A DNA stretch of 64,000 nucleotides from Notolepis coatsorum. Lineage: Eukaryota; Chordata; Actinopteri; Aulopiformes; Paralepididae. The notes below the pieces were generated by a model, which saw nothing but the letters and a program-made list of their open reading frames with translations, made no database searches and had not been told where the DNA came from. Positions 35,103-48,134 of the stretch are shown one piece after another; position 1 is the first letter of the stretch, and each line of letters starts with the position of its first letter. Location of the stretch: positions 78,826,036 to 78,890,035 of the forward strand of contig OZ020589.1 of NCBI GenBank assembly GCA_963971535.1, given 5' to 3'. The position numbers were made by a program, and so were the translations under genes.

Positions 35103-36252
35103 GCTGTGTGTTGATGGTCAGGTTCATCATCCATGTGTGTGTGTAACTTTGGTTGCCATTGTCAATTTGGGTGCACTGATAATATTTGTGTCCTACAAAT
35201 ACATTTGATTTGATTTTATCACTTAAAAGTCACATTTGGATTAAATCGTTATTTGCCCACAAACTAGAAGACAATCTTGAGATACAACCTAAATAATCCA
35301 ATAATAATCATTTTGATAAATTTCTATCTATTTTAATGTCTTAAATTAAATGTATATGATCAATACCCATAATCTGTAGTGTTACGGTACCAATAGGTAA
35401 TGTTTTGATACCGATCTTAGTCATACTTAGGGCCTTCTGACTCTATTTGATTAGTCGATTAGGCTAAATGGTCGGTTTGGTCTTAGTTATTAGTTATTTT
35501 CTTGTGCTTTTTTTCCCATGATAATGAATTAATTCTTTCCTGAAACTTGAAAAGCACATCTCCGATAAGCACTAGACTTAAAGTTGTCTGGATTCCTTCT
35601 GTATGACTGCATGTGGAAAACACGCATCTTGAGATTTGTTTATTAAATCCGCTAGGTAATCCATCAAGCTCATATGACTATTAGTTGACTAAGAATGTCT
35701 GCAGTCGAGGACCGACAGCCCAACTCACAGACAGCTGGATTCATTACAATCCAACATTGTATCAAATCAAATGTAGTCAAACAAGTCAGGCAATAACCCC
35801 TCATATGACCTTAGTCAAACCAAACCAACTTACATGATCCAAGCAATATCTTACAATACCTCCACAAGCATGTCTCCTATTAGACACAAAGTATTTTAGT
35901 CTGTCTAAATAAAACATTTAAAAGATTAAAAGATCAGTAATTGTCAATAACGGATGATCAATTGATCATACTCCATGAGCTCAAATGATATCAACATCCT
36001 TTCCATGCATCAAACACAATATCTCTGCTGTAATAAACCTCTTGGTAATACAATCATACCCCCCCCCTCCCCTCTCTTCTTCTTATACAAGTCTATGAGG
36101 CATTACACCTCCACCGGCCCTGCCCACTGTAACCTCACCTATTAAACCTGAAACACACACCTTCGTTTACATAGGAGCTCCATAAAAATCATGGCCCTGC
36201 GATGTAGTCAGGGGGGGGGGGGGGGGGTTGCGTTAGAATGGTTAGCGAACAT
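35103..36252. other. LINE trailer and AT-rich sequence, possible small MITE
   Basis: 35103-35215 reads as the 3' trailer of the RLE-LINE (ending ACATTTGATTTGATTTTATC). About 35429-35722 has weakly inverted ends (TAGGGCCTTCTGAC and GACCGACAGCCCA) with GATTAGTCGATTAG inside, a possible decayed hAT-like MITE. C and G runs lie near 36060 and 36211-36227 (17 G). No gene is recognised. Confidence 0.4.
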
Positions 36253-36500
36253 GGATCATTCTGTGCTGCCTCAGTGCGTGGCTGGTACTATACAGTGGTG
36301 CTGCTAGCCCCTACACCCGTCCCATGGATCATTCTGTGCTGCCTCAGTGCGTGGCTGGTACTATACAGTGGTGCTGCTAGCCCCTACACCCGTCCCATGG
36401 ATCATTCTGTGCTGCCTCAGTGCGTGGCTGGTACTATACAGTGGTGCTGCTAGCCACTACACCCGTCCCATGGATCATTCTGTGCTGCTTCAGTGTCTGT
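36253..36500. repeat. 73-bp minisatellite, about 3.4 units
   Basis: GGATCATTCTGTGCTGCCTC recurs at 36253, 36326, 36399 and 36472, an exact 73-base period, with only a few substitutions. The repeat frame (MDHSVLPQCVAG) is an artefact. Confidence 0.96.
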
Positions 36501-36769
36501 TAATCAATTTAGGGCCGGGCTGTGTAGGACGAGGGGAGGCAGTAATGATGCTCTCTGGACGTCCCCGGGGATGCAGCATATTATAAAGACGCTACATTAT
36601 TTATCAGCAGCATGGCCCTGGATGAGGGGCCTCCATTAGCCCTCACTCTTCTATGGAGTAGCTGGCTGTAAACAGAGGAGTGTGGAGAGAGAGAGAGAGA
36701 GGGGAGGGCGGTGCAAAAGGGGGGAATGGTGGAGAGAAGAGAGATGGGAAAGCCAAAGATTGAAGACAG

Positions 36770-36770
36770 G

Positions 36771-36859
<89 letters not shown>

Positions 36860-37000
36860 GGGGGGTCGGCCATGGGGAGGTGGGTGGATGGATGGATGGG
36901 TGTGTGAGTGAGTGAGTGAGTGAGTGAGTGAGTGAGTGAGTGAGTGAGTGAGTGAGTGAGTGAGTGAGTGAGTGAGTGAGTGAGTGAGTGAGTGAGAGAG
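36770..37000. repeat. (GT)n then (GTGA)n microsatellites
   Basis: About 88 bp of GT, a G run and TGGATGGATGGATGG, then about 24 GTGA units (36904-36997) that run into (GA)n. More CA and ACGTCA-type repeats follow to 37110. Confidence 0.97.
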
Positions 37001-37689
37001 AGAGAGAGAGGGGACACACACACACAAATTCACACACGCACGCACACGCACACACACACGTGCACGTCACACACACACACGTCACACACACACACACGCA
37101 CACACACACAGGCCTCATTCTTAACTGACCACTTCTCACACAAGTGTTTTCAAGTATGATTCCTAAGTAGATGGTAACACTCACTGCAAGGATGCGTAAC
37201 ACACCCATTTACAAACCACTGCAATACAGCTCTGTTCGCTTGATGTATCATAGCTTCTCCTGGGTCTCCTCTCTTCTCAGAACACACAAAGGTCAAGATC
37301 GATCGAGGAGAAGCCTTTAAACAAATGAGTGAGTGATTGGAAATCAGCCAAGAAAAGACAAACAGACAAACAGTTGCCGGCAGCAAGTTGAGCTGTCCTC
37401 CAGCGGAGACCCCAGGTTTCTCTCTCCGTACGGTAGAGGAAGAGCAGGGCTTGAAATAACCACATGGTCAGACATGAGGTGTTCGCCTCTGTGACTAGAC
37501 ACACCACTGACCTGAGAGGCTCCTTTAACTCCGCCGGGGTCAGTTTCCCCCACAAACATACCACTTTTACTGCACTGACCTAATAAAAGCTAAGCTGTTC
37601 TACGAGTATGTCTTAAGAACCACTTCTACAGCTCTTCTACAGGAGGCTGCAATACCTGAACCAGGATAACCTTACTCTACGTCCGAGTA
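37001..37689. other. Single-copy-looking sequence
   Basis: CA-rich start, then no recognised repeat or gene. Minus-strand frames at 37150-37564 lack family features. Confidence 0.4.
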
Positions 37690-38775
37690 CATAGTACCTT
37701 ACTCTACCTCCAAGCAGATATGACCTTACTGTGTGTCTGAGCAGATAGTACCTTACGGTGTCTGAGCAGATAGTAACTTACTCTGTGTCTGAGCAGATAG
37801 TATCTTACTCTGTGTCTGAGCAGATAGTATCTTACTCTGTGTCTGAGCAGATAGTACCTTACTGTGTCTGAGCAGATAGTACCTTACTGTGTCTGAGCAG
37901 ATAGTACCTTACTGTGTCTGAGCAGATAGTACCTTACTATGTCTGAGCAGATAGTACCTTACTGTGTCTGAGCAGATAGTACCTTACTCTGTGTCCGAGC
38001 AGATAGTACCTTACTGTGTCTGAGCAGATAGTACCTTACTGTGTCCGAGCAGATAGTACCTTACTGTGTCTGAACAGATAGGACCTTACTGTGTGTCTGA
38101 GCAGATAGTACCTTACTGTGTCTGAGCAGATAGTAACTTACTGTGTCTGAGCAGATAGTACCTTACTGTGTCTGAGCAGATAGTAACTTACTCTGTGTCT
38201 GAGCAGATAGTAACTTACTCTGTGTCCGAGCAGATAGTACCTTACTGTGTCCGAGCAGATAGTATCTTACTGTGTCTGAGCAGATAGTACCTTACTGTGT
38301 CTGAGCAGATAGTACCAAGTACCTTACTGTGTCTGACTCTGAGCAGATAGTACCTTACTGTGTCTGAACAGATAGTACCTTACTGTGTCTGAACAGATAG
38401 TAACTTACTGTGTGTCTGAGCAGATAGTACCTTACTGTGTCCAAGCAGATAGTACCTTACTGTGTCCAAGCCGATAGTACCTTACTGTGTCTGAGAAGAT
38501 AGTAACTTACTCTGTGTCTGAGCAGATAGTACCTTACTGTGTCTGAGCAGATAGTACCTTACTGTGTCTGAGCAGATAGTACCTTACTGTGTCTGAGCAG
38601 ATAGTACCTTACTGTGTCTGAGCAGATAGTAACTTACTCTGTGTCCGAGCAGATAGTAACTTACTCTGTGTCCGAGCAGATAGTAACTTACTCTGTGTCC
38701 GAGCAGATAGTACCTTACTCTGTGTCCGAGCAGATAGTACTATAGTACTCTACGTCCGAGACTCGAGTACATAGT
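37690..38775. repeat. 25-29-bp minisatellite, about 40 units
   Basis: Unit GTCTGAGCAGATAGTACCTT plus ACTGT (25 bp), with a longer form carrying an extra CTGTG (28-29 bp). Variants include CCGAGCAG, TGAACAG and TAACTTA. The array is bounded by diverged copies built on CTCTACGTCCGAGTACATAG at both ends (about 37674 and 38745), suggesting growth from the middle. Confidence 0.96.
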
Positions 38776-39216
38776 ACCTTATGACACGGTCACAATGACA
38801 GTGTGTTCAGCTGTCTAGAATCTGAATTTAGAGGGAATTTGACTTGTACACGGCGTGAACATGTTCTTCCGTTTTACACACAACACTTACTTCCCACGCT
38901 ACGCACGATACAGTTGCACGGGAACCCTCACATATAGTGCAGTGATGATTAAGGACGTGGTTCACCGTATGGTAAGGGCTAAGTAAATAGCTATGACTCA
39001 AGGGGCTTCAGAAGCTGAACTGGGATCAGTTTTTTTGGTGTGCAGCACCAGACAGACGATTCTGCACACATGACCACAGACATAAGTAGCCAACACATGG
39101 GGTTTCATGCAGCCATCCCAACCATGCTTGGCACTCACTGTTGGGTTAGTGTTGTGTTAGGGGTGGACACCTCAAACCCCAACACATGGCAGGCCAGGGT
39201 GTCTGGGCCATACGCA
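38776..39216. other. Intergenic/intronic sequence, nothing recognised
   Basis: No repeats, no coding features and no convincing splice sites. Confidence 0.4.
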
Positions 39217-39235
39217 CCAACAGACAGACAGACGG

Positions 39236-39280
<45 letters not shown>

Positions 39281-39322
39281 TAGACAGACAGACAGACGGA
39301 CGGACGGACGGACGGACGGACG

Positions 39323-39407
<85 letters not shown>
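39217..39407. repeat. (GACA)n/(GACG)n tetranucleotide array
   Basis: About 47 tetranucleotides: GACA blocks flank a central run of about nine GACG units (39296-39328), with a single GATA unit near 39280. The Asp/Arg/Gln-rich and Ser/Val/Cys-rich frames are artefacts. Confidence 0.97.
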
Positions 39408-39409
<2 letters not shown>

Positions 39410-40407
39410 CAGGGTATTCTGAGACTGACATGGTTCAGGACTGTTATGACTGGAAGACACACTTTGGAAACAGTAGTTTATACCAGCTCAAAAGAGATCC
39501 ATGCTATAATGTGAGGAGTTGTAAGAAGATAGACTTGCACACTATCTCTAAAAGTGTTGTAACTGTTAATGAATAGCACTACTCTATGTAATAACAATGT
39601 ATCCATGATAGAAGGTTTACATCTTGGAAAGCAACTTTTTGAGTAAATTCTGATGGGAGGTTGCCTTTGGCAAGGATAGGAATTGGTCATTGAGACAAAA
39701 ACAAAACCGATTGCTCATAATTGTTACCAATTTCCCATTCAAAATTGCCTAACAATGCCCTGCATGTATCAGTTGCTTTAAGTAATCAAGTGCTTCTTGG
39801 AGTTCTAGAACTCCATTGGTTTTAATGGCCAGTAGTCGTTACATCATCATCCCAATGTTGAGGTCTCAAAAAGGGTTAAAGACTGTTCAAAGACTGCTAA
39901 ATACTGTGTGCATAAATGTAACAATATGCTAAGATTGGATAAGATATTCCTTTATTGATCCCCTTGGGGAAATTCTTATGGGGATATATCTTATTCTGGA
40001 GATAAGATATTCCTATATTGATTGATTCCCTTTGTGGAAATGCTCAGAATATTCTCACTTGAACAATGGTGAAACAAGCCTAAAACGATTGTCATTTTTA
40101 TGCAGTGTATAAGCATATTGTATTGATATCAATCAATGTATTTTTTTCAATATCCCTTGTTGTGGAATGCATACAAACATGCTGGAATTAACATCAACAC
40201 ATTGAAAGCGAACAACTGCTTGACATTTAACTATATCTCCCATGAAAAGCAGTCGTTTATTTTCCAAATAGAATTTAAAGCTGCATATATTGAGAATGCA
40301 GAGGGATAAAAACAATTGTAGTAAATCATGGACAAGGACAAAGTCCTGTCCTTTGGGTAATCTGATATGTCATCTTCAATAATGTCAGGAGATCTAGCCT
40401 TAGCTGC

Positions 40408-40459
<52 letters not shown>

Positions 40460-41259
40460 GCATGTGTTCTGAAGAGCATTCACACAGATAGTAAAAAGAA
40501 CACAAGTATATTAGATACAAGTAAAATTGGCATTGATTGAAGTCATGGATTGAAATAAATTGACACCAGCCTTAAGACAAGAAGGACTGGGAGAATGTCC
40601 ATCTACCACTGACTGTACAGATAACATGATGTTGACTTGTCTAATGCAGTGTGGTATATAGACCAGCTGCATTATGCTCTCCCTTCTCCAAACATCAAAT
40701 AAAGTACCAATCAGTCTCATCAATACACAATCAAGTCATGTAGCCTGTCATACTAGGTAGCCCATTCAATCTCAACTCAAATGTACAGTGGTTGTAAAAC
40801 TGGCTTAATATCACCGACCATAGAAAATGAGTTGAGATGAGATGAGGCTTTGAACATAATCAATACAAACTGCAGTCAGATTTGAATTCATATAACGAGA
40901 GCCAGATCACATTACTTTCCTCATTCAGATGCTGATAGTATAGCGCTACCTATACTGCAAAACAATAAACGAATGAACGGACAAACAAACAAACAAACAA
41001 ACAAACAAAAACACATAGGTTCAATTAAATATTGACTTCTATAATCAATATTCGGCTCAACTGGCAACTATGTTGCCAAAGACAGTAAAAGTTTTGAAGC
41101 CTCAAAATGATAGCAAGATTGTTGAACTGTTGTGTATTTTCCAACTAAATAAAGTTGCAAATAAGCCGTGTAAGATAACATTGTAATTCAGCCCCAAATA
41201 ACTGGTGCTCAGGGCTTTCCCGAGGTTAAAAAAAACTAAAGTTTACAATACCTTCTGCC
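39408..41259. other. Single-copy-looking sequence with minor repeats
   Basis: At 39940-40035, TTTATTGATCCCCTTGGGGA then AATTC is the reverse complement of a fish LINE tail style (GGGGATCAATAAA), present twice in diverged form. A (CT)n tract is at 40411-40450 and (CAAA)n at 40979-41009. No coding gene is recognised. Confidence 0.4.
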
Positions 41260-41470
41260 GCTTTTAAGCTCGCCTCCTCTGCCCTCATACAGCTGCCCGT
41301 CTTGGGTCGACTCGCTCTGGCGTCAGTGAGTCGCGGGACCGCCGCACCCTCCGCTGAGCGCCAGTATCACGCCGCGGGATAGAGTTTGGGGCGGTCCGAA
41401 ATAACAAGACCTACTTTTACACATCTAGCATTTTCATGCACTGTGTGGAGTGGATTACCGTAAGTAACTC
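41260..41470. promoter_or_regulatory. CpG-rich block, candidate distal smad1 promoter/first exon
   Basis: CG dinucleotides are dense here (more than 15 in about 150 bp) against a CpG-poor background. On the minus strand GCAGAAG|GTATTG near 41251 could be a donor of a non-coding first exon, which would put it about 27 kb from the smad1 acceptor at 14488. On the plus strand ATTACC|GTAAGT at 41460 is a stronger donor and could serve a divergent transcript. Promoter identity is an inference from composition and position. Transcript data would decide. Confidence 0.4.
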
Positions 41471-42152
41471 TATCAAACAATGCATTCTTCTCGTGAAGTT
41501 AAAGCGTTCTCGCCAGTGGAGACACTTGTTTCTTTAAATGCCAAATGTATTGTTACAACGTTACGTGCCTGTTGAGGATGAGGCGGCCACCGCAACACTT
41601 GAGACAATTTAGATGGATAACAGGCTCTTCTACAGTATAGCACCATGCAACGTGATACAATTTATGATAACCTATTTGTCATCCATATCACACATATTTG
41701 TTGTTTTCTGTAGGCTATATGATATAATAGTTTTTTTTACTGGGTAAATTGGCCAGATTTCTTCTTTATACATTTCACTCCATATCAAGAGTTTTTTGGC
41801 TGCAGTCTCATAATCAGATTTCTCCAAACTGGGGCAGTAATCTGTTGCAGTAGATATAACTGGCAGACAGATAACTCTTGCTGGCTGTGGTTTATTATCT
41901 GATGGTGAACTCCTGAACTGTGATGTGTTAAGCCTTGTCTCTCAGTTCCCCCTTGCTTTGATTGTGATATGATAAGCACTATTTATGTTGTCAAAAGAAC
42001 AAAAGTGTCTAAGAGAAGGGTAAGCACAAGAGCGTGCTCACACACGCCACCATCTCAAGTTCTCACCTCAAAACAATGCACTACAGTATACACACACAGG
42101 CACACACACACACACAAACAAACAGGCCACTGCGACTCCAGCATTGCAAGCA

Positions 42153-42253
42153 AGTCTCACTCTGACAGTGCAAACTTACACTGCATTGTCTTCATATGAG
42201 GTCCAATTTGGACCTCATATGAAGTGTAAGTTTGCACTGTCAAGTGTGAGACT
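42153..42253. repeat. Long near-perfect palindrome (about 100 bp)
   Basis: The core CTTCATATGAGGTCCAA and TTGGACCTCATATGAAG faces itself across one base, and outer arms GTCTCACTCTGACAGTGCAA / TTGCACTGTCAAGTGTGAGA extend it. One arm carries a short unpaired CTGCATTG. No flanking duplication was found. Confidence 0.93.
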
Positions 42254-42639
42254 TCAACAATTCATCTAACCATCTCATTAATATTGCATATTAATGCATG
42301 GAAATAGACTTCCAGGGCAGCAACAGAGGACATGAGCAAGTGTAATTTCCTCCTCTGAGCTGAGACGGACGGCGGGTTATTTTACACAAAGGCCTACTGA
42401 TATATGATTAATAGCAAAGCATCATTCATCAAACATACTGTGAAATTTCCATAAGTGGAAAAACCCCAGATGAATGGATGTTGTAACATATTCAGCCCTG
42501 TTAAATAATCTGCCAGCTATGCCTATTCAACATGTTTGAAACAGAGTAGCAATACGAAGCTATCCTAATATAAGCTTCCTTTTAACATCGTGGAAAAGGC
42601 AGAAAAAACATTGTCAGTTCATTACAGTTCATTAGTCAA

Positions 42640-42800
42640 GTTCAACGCGGAACGGATAACCAGTGGCAGTAAACTGTGAATCGCGGGGGGGACTAGATTC
42701 TCCTCAAGACAGACTCTAGCGGCGGAGGAAACCCATTGAAAATGCTCGCGCAGGTTACGTCACGGGGCTGGCGACAGCATGTCTGAGTGAGGCGAGAGCA
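42640..42800. promoter_or_regulatory. GC-rich block with CRE-like motif
   Basis: CG-containing stretch with GTTACGTCACGGGGC (CRE-like TTACGTCA) near 42754 and TAGCGGCGGAGG near 42719. It could be a second CpG-rich promoter or enhancer close to the block at 41260. The evidence is composition only. Confidence 0.25.
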
Positions 42801-44980
42801 GAGCTGCACGTGAATGTGAAATCTGGGAAAACAGTGCGATCCGGGAGGGTGATGAGAGTAGAATGGAGGGAGAGACACGAGCTACAGATGCCTAAATTAG
42901 ACTAGGATTGTAAGGCAAATGTGATTACTTGCCTGTTTTGGAGGGGAGTGTCAGCTTTGTTTTTCTCTGTGCACGGTCTGACTGTATTATTCTTTTTTTG
43001 TACAGTAAATTCTTCTGCCCCATCTCAATTTGCTTGCAGAGGAAGCAGACACAATGCACATTTGCATTCATGATCTGACCAGCATGAAACAATTGGACGT
43101 TTGTGCCAAAATCAAGTCCATGAGATCATCGTGGATATATAGATTATGCCAATCAAATCTAAGTCAAAGAGATCATGGGTATATTGCGATCACATACAAT
43201 GAAGATCAAGCTGATGTAATTAGGCTACTTATCATGCTCTTATAATTAATTAATTTATTATTGTTTTAAGACTGGCTACTGGTAAAGAAAAAGACTAATG
43301 CTTGAGTTGAGGATTCCCAGTGTGCATTAGACCAGTGACTTCTAGACTGGAAAAAGCATGGCTCAAAATATTCTGATGAACAAAAGCATGGTGGCGTAGA
43401 CTAGCCTCAAAATGACAGTTTCAAAGGAATTGCGTTGCTAGTAGGGGCCAGTTTATTTCCTGTTGCAGTCCATAGCTCGACAGCAAATTAAAATGCGGTC
43501 CATTTAGAATGTTTATGTTGTGAAGTTTAAACCGCATATCCTCCCCAAAAATAACATTTCTATGATACTTGGAACATTCCAGAATGGTCATGGAACCCGC
43601 TCATATCTCACTTGGAGTTTTCATAAATAAATTTGTTTGCTAATAAAGTGATAGTAATAACAATCAAACCATCTACCACGCAGACAGGCCCGTCTCCCTG
43701 GTCTACACGCATCAACGGTGTCCTGGGGTTGGTGGTGGATTCAAGGCTATATAGGTTATTATGCTAAGGCCTACTGTATACTCACTCACCTCATTCCCTT
43801 TGTATAATATAGTTGGCCTTAACGCCATTGAAATATAGAACAGTCTGTGTCGCTGAATACGCAACACCACCTCAAATCCTTCTACACCACTGCCTGGGGT
43901 CGACAAGCTTTCGGCAAACAACTTACAGATGCACTGAATTCGATCTTCCATCATTTGAAATGGGGACCGTGCAGACTCAGCCACATGCATAGAATATGCA
44001 GAATAAGCACATCATTTAGTGGTGGAGTCTACAAGGTCCTTGTCGCTGACCCGTTGGAATGAGGACAGCACAGACTTAACCACTGAATTACTTGCTTATT
44101 TGTCACAATTGTACATGATTGAGTCTACATGGTACTCATTTCAAATGACGGAAGACCTGCAGAGTCGTGGGTAGGGGTTGGGAACCTATAGGGATGTTAT
44201 TCAGAAAGCTCATCATATTAATGTGTTTTCCATAATAACGCATATTTACTACTAGGATTACAAACCAGATGAACATCATCCTGTCTTTACATTTATTGGC
44301 TTGAGGATATTTTTCAGTGTCACATAATATAATTGAGGGTTGAGGTCAGGGGGTGTCATTCCACTGTAACATGTATTATGAATGATATTGAGCTACAAAC
44401 AAATTGCACTTGACTGGGATTTTACTTAAACCTGCACTATGGAACTTTTTCATGAAAAACAAATATTGCTTCTTTTACAAGCTAAATCACAGAATTGGGC
44501 TAAACAAGAGAAAACCCTCACAAAATCCATAAGCCTATGGTCTCATTCCAAGAGCATAACATGTGAACGATATGATCTTATCTGCCATGTTTAAACAAGG
44601 TGTAGTTACCTCTCATGGCCACAGGGGTGCCAATCTTACATGGAGCACATTAGAACCATCTATTTCCTCTACAGTACATCCTGTACCATCATGCAATACA
44701 TAAATCATACAGGAGGGGCTGCCAGCTTAATTTAAACAAAGAGATCAACTTATTGGAATAGTCATCTATTCCCCATTCTTCACATTCACACCTTTGGGGG
44801 GCATGTGGTAGATTCATGGTCAGAGAAGCTGGAAAACAGTTTGATCGCCAGACTGGCAAGAATATCTGTGTGGGGGTAATGAATAAATGAACCCCTCCCA
44901 CAAAGTGCTCAGCAAATCTTCCCTGGGTAAATAAATACAGGCACAACAACACTTCCCACAGATCCAAAAGAGGATGGTGT

Positions 44981-45012
<32 letters not shown>

Positions 45013-47144
45013 AGTGAACTAGGGTGTAAGTAGACCAGGCACTCCTATTTTATTCACCTAGTTCCTAGTAGTAGTAGGGCCTATCAGGTCAGTGTTCACA
45101 GATAGTTGGGAGCCATTTAGAAGCTTTGGAACGCTGCCTGTCTCTAGCCAGACGGAGGAAGAGCAGAGCTCTGGGGGTTTGGGATTTATTACAGCACCTC
45201 TCCATAGACTTTTGTGAATTAGCACAGGGTTGAGATGCTTAACGATGACTGACACACGTGTTTGGGTGACGCTCCCTCACACATGCAACTCATTTGGCCC
45301 ACGAGTGCCATCGGAGGCCTCTTGGCAGGCCCGCCAAGTTTTTGCAGTAACGAGAGGCATGATGGCAGCGCATCAGGCTGGCTCGCATTTCAAACGGGGT
45401 GCCTCGCTCGACACGGCTTTCCGCAAGTCCTTCTAGAAATAATGTCTGTGGTGGTAATATTTGAATACTGTCTCCAAGGGCTCTTGGTTTACCCCCGCCC
45501 CTCCCACACACACACCCAACCTCTTTCTACACTGCATAGAGACAGAGAATGCACCAATAGGAGAGGGTGTTGCTGACTCAAGCCCATGGGCCACAATGTC
45601 ATTGACCTGTCTATCATTGGTTGTGGTCACTTTGAGATGAAGGCCCCCTTCTTGCCGTAGTGAACACTGCATTGAGCGGAGTCACCACAGACACGTGGAC
45701 ACATGAAGCCACTCAAATATACAATGAGTAACTCACTACTACATACAGATTCACCACCTCTCATACACTTGTTTGATCATCCTCCCAGCTCAACACCCAC
45801 CCGTGACAGATTTTCATCTCTGCTCCTCTCAGCAGACAATGAGTTATTTCTAGTCTAAAGCCACTGTGTAAAACGAGAACTTCCCTATGGACTGTTGGCT
45901 GTGTCTAAACCCCCGCCCCCTGCCCCCCGCAATTCTCCTCACCCTCAGCCAAGAGATCCCCTGGGCAGGGTATGGAGGGTGGTCTGGGCTACTCCCCTCC
46001 CCAGGTTTGGGGGGGGGGGGGGGGGGGGTTGTGTGGGCTACAGAAGAGATAACCAGGGCCTGGGTCTAAAGGGAGGGATCCATGGGCAGCTGCCACAGTC
46101 ACTTGCTGGTTGGGACAGTCAACTCCAGACAGGCCATCTGTCCGTCAAAAAGCTCTGTGATGGTGCCTTTTGAACAAGGGGGCGGCGACGCGTTGAACTT
46201 CAACCAACTGTCAGGGCTTGTTCATGGCTCGACACATGACAGTGCACCTGTATCTGGGCCAGCTGTCCCCTCTGTACAGGTGCACTCTGAGAGGTTCTGT
46301 CATCTAGTCCTGTTGACACAAATGTCAAATCTCTCCATGAAGCTGAGACCTGGAGAAGGATGATGGCAACAGACACCACGCCTCAAGCCTTCATGGATTG
46401 ATGGTTACGCAACATGTCTTCTAAGATTAAATATCAATTTACAAATTCCCCAATTCATCTTTTTCAGTTTTCATCTCCTGGTTTAAACTTTCTTCTGACC
46501 TTAGAGTTGTAAATCGTTAGCGTTCTAAATCCTACATATTGCCATGATTAGTCAAGCAGACTCACACAATATACAAACTTTAGAACACAAAGGTTGTTAT
46601 AAATCTATAATCAAATCTATTGTTACCTAGATAATCGTGGAATGAATTTGAAATCGAAGTGTGACACCAAGAATTTAAATACAATTTTGAGATTCCCACC
46701 CCTACAACATGGACTGGTCTAAACGGACCGAAAGGCATGCATGCCAGTTACAGTATGTGCACATTGCCCCTGTGGAAGGTAGGCCTACTGGCATTACAAC
46801 TGAAGTTGGTGCCCGTCTGTGGCTGCCCACTGCCCTTAAGTGGTTAGGCTGGGTAAAATCCAGAGGAATCATTTCCCCATAGGGATTAATAAAGTATAAC
46901 TTATTACTGCCAAAGATTTAGACCTCCGGGGAAGAACTAACCAGTATCCAACGGAAACCCCAAATAAATATGGAAATGGGGCTAAATCGGTCTCAAGAAC
47001 CCAACATCTAACACCAGACATCCCTGAATACTGTAGCTGCCACAGGATGAGGGGAACCTGGAGAAGAGTTATTAACACATGGAAGAACATGGGAAGAGAT
47101 AGTGAAACTGTCCAGAACAGAGCAACGGTGAACCTCAGGGCATG
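42801..47144. other. Single-copy-looking sequence, no gene recognised
   Basis: G homopolymers of 27 (44981-45007) and 20 (46009-46028) bases. Near 46890 ATTTCCCCATAGGGATTAAT then AAAGTATAA looks like a LINE tail. The frames at 43712-46363 have no recognisable domain. Some of this may be conserved non-coding DNA upstream of smad1, which I cannot judge without comparison. Confidence 0.35.
44981..45007. repeat. G homopolymer (27)
   Basis: 27 consecutive G, the longest homopolymer in the window. It can form G-quadruplexes and is also a likely assembly weak point. Confidence 0.9.
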
Positions 47145-47340
47145 ATCAAGTTCAAGTTTTGTTTTATTTGTCACATAAGGTACATGTACATTACAGTGAA
47201 ATGCTTGGTTCTGTATGAGCCTCCAGAGATTGTGCTTCATACAGGAAAAAAAGTTAAAAGAATAAACACTATACAAAATATACAATGTACAAAACTAAAG
47301 TACAAAATGCAAAAATTAGGTAGGGCAAATCTTTTAGTAA
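47145..47340 (-). mobile_element. Rex1/Babar-like LINE tail
   Basis: GATCAAGTTCAAGTTTTGTT then TTATTTGTCACATAAGG is the reverse complement of the tail style TGTGACAAATAAA...CTTGAACTTGA seen at 27350 and 30170. Only the trailer remains. Confidence 0.65.
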
Positions 47341-47469
47341 TAAATCAATAGTGTTAAAAAGTGTTCAAATTGTCTAAAGTGAATGTTAAAGGTGAATGTT
47401 GACCTACTGTATATGCTCCCCAAAGAACCAAAGGGTGTAAAGCCAAGAAAATCACTGATCAATCAGTCT

Positions 47470-47825
47470 TTATTGCCGCCCGCACCTCCCATCCCCAACC
47501 CCCAACCCCCGGTGACATAACTCACACTTCTACATTGCAACAATAACTGTGAACCGGACTTGCATTGCTGCACTAATACACTATACACTATTCCATCCAT
47601 TGCAAGCCAACGCCCCCTCCATCCATTAACTCAACTGGACTGTCACTGTACTATTTATTTGCACTAGCACTATTGCACTTGGGACATTGATATTATATTA
47701 TTGATATTATAATTCTGTATATGCTATATTCAGTATGTTTGTATGCCAGTGGTGATGCTCTAAACTCAATTTCGTTGTAACAACAATGACAATAAAGATT
47801 CTATTCTATTCTATTCTATTATTGT
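47470..47825 (+). mobile_element. LINE 3' trailer with ATTCT tail repeats
   Basis: TTTCGTTGTAACAACAATGA then CAATAAAGATTCTATTCTAT is a common fish LINE 3' end with short tandem tail units. The upstream 250 bp is AT-rich trailer. No coding part is left. Confidence 0.6.
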
Positions 47826-48030
47826 CCCAGTTGGGAAATGTGTTGTGCAGTTAGGTAAAAACAATAAATGCATAGCAAATAATCACAGCAATCTCTATTG
47901 ACAAATATCTATGTAAATGTAAATATCTGAAATACATAAAACATTTTCATATAAATAGGTTTCTGTTTTGCTACTCTCAATCACCAGTTGATATAACACA
48001 ATAATTGTGATCCCACCTTTACAGAGCTCG

Positions 48031-48134
<104 letters not shown>

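Noticed and set aside
37690-38775. CRISPR-like array of about 40 units
   Set aside because: There are no spacers between units and the variants are point changes. It is a minisatellite.
39040-39576. 178-residue frame rich in Asp, Arg and Gln
   Set aside because: It is a translation of the GACA/GACG array with unrelated flanks.
45230-46363. Possible coding exons in plus-strand frames of 60-104 residues
   Set aside because: They have no domain, no paired splice sites, and one is interrupted by G homopolymers. Left as unassigned sequence.
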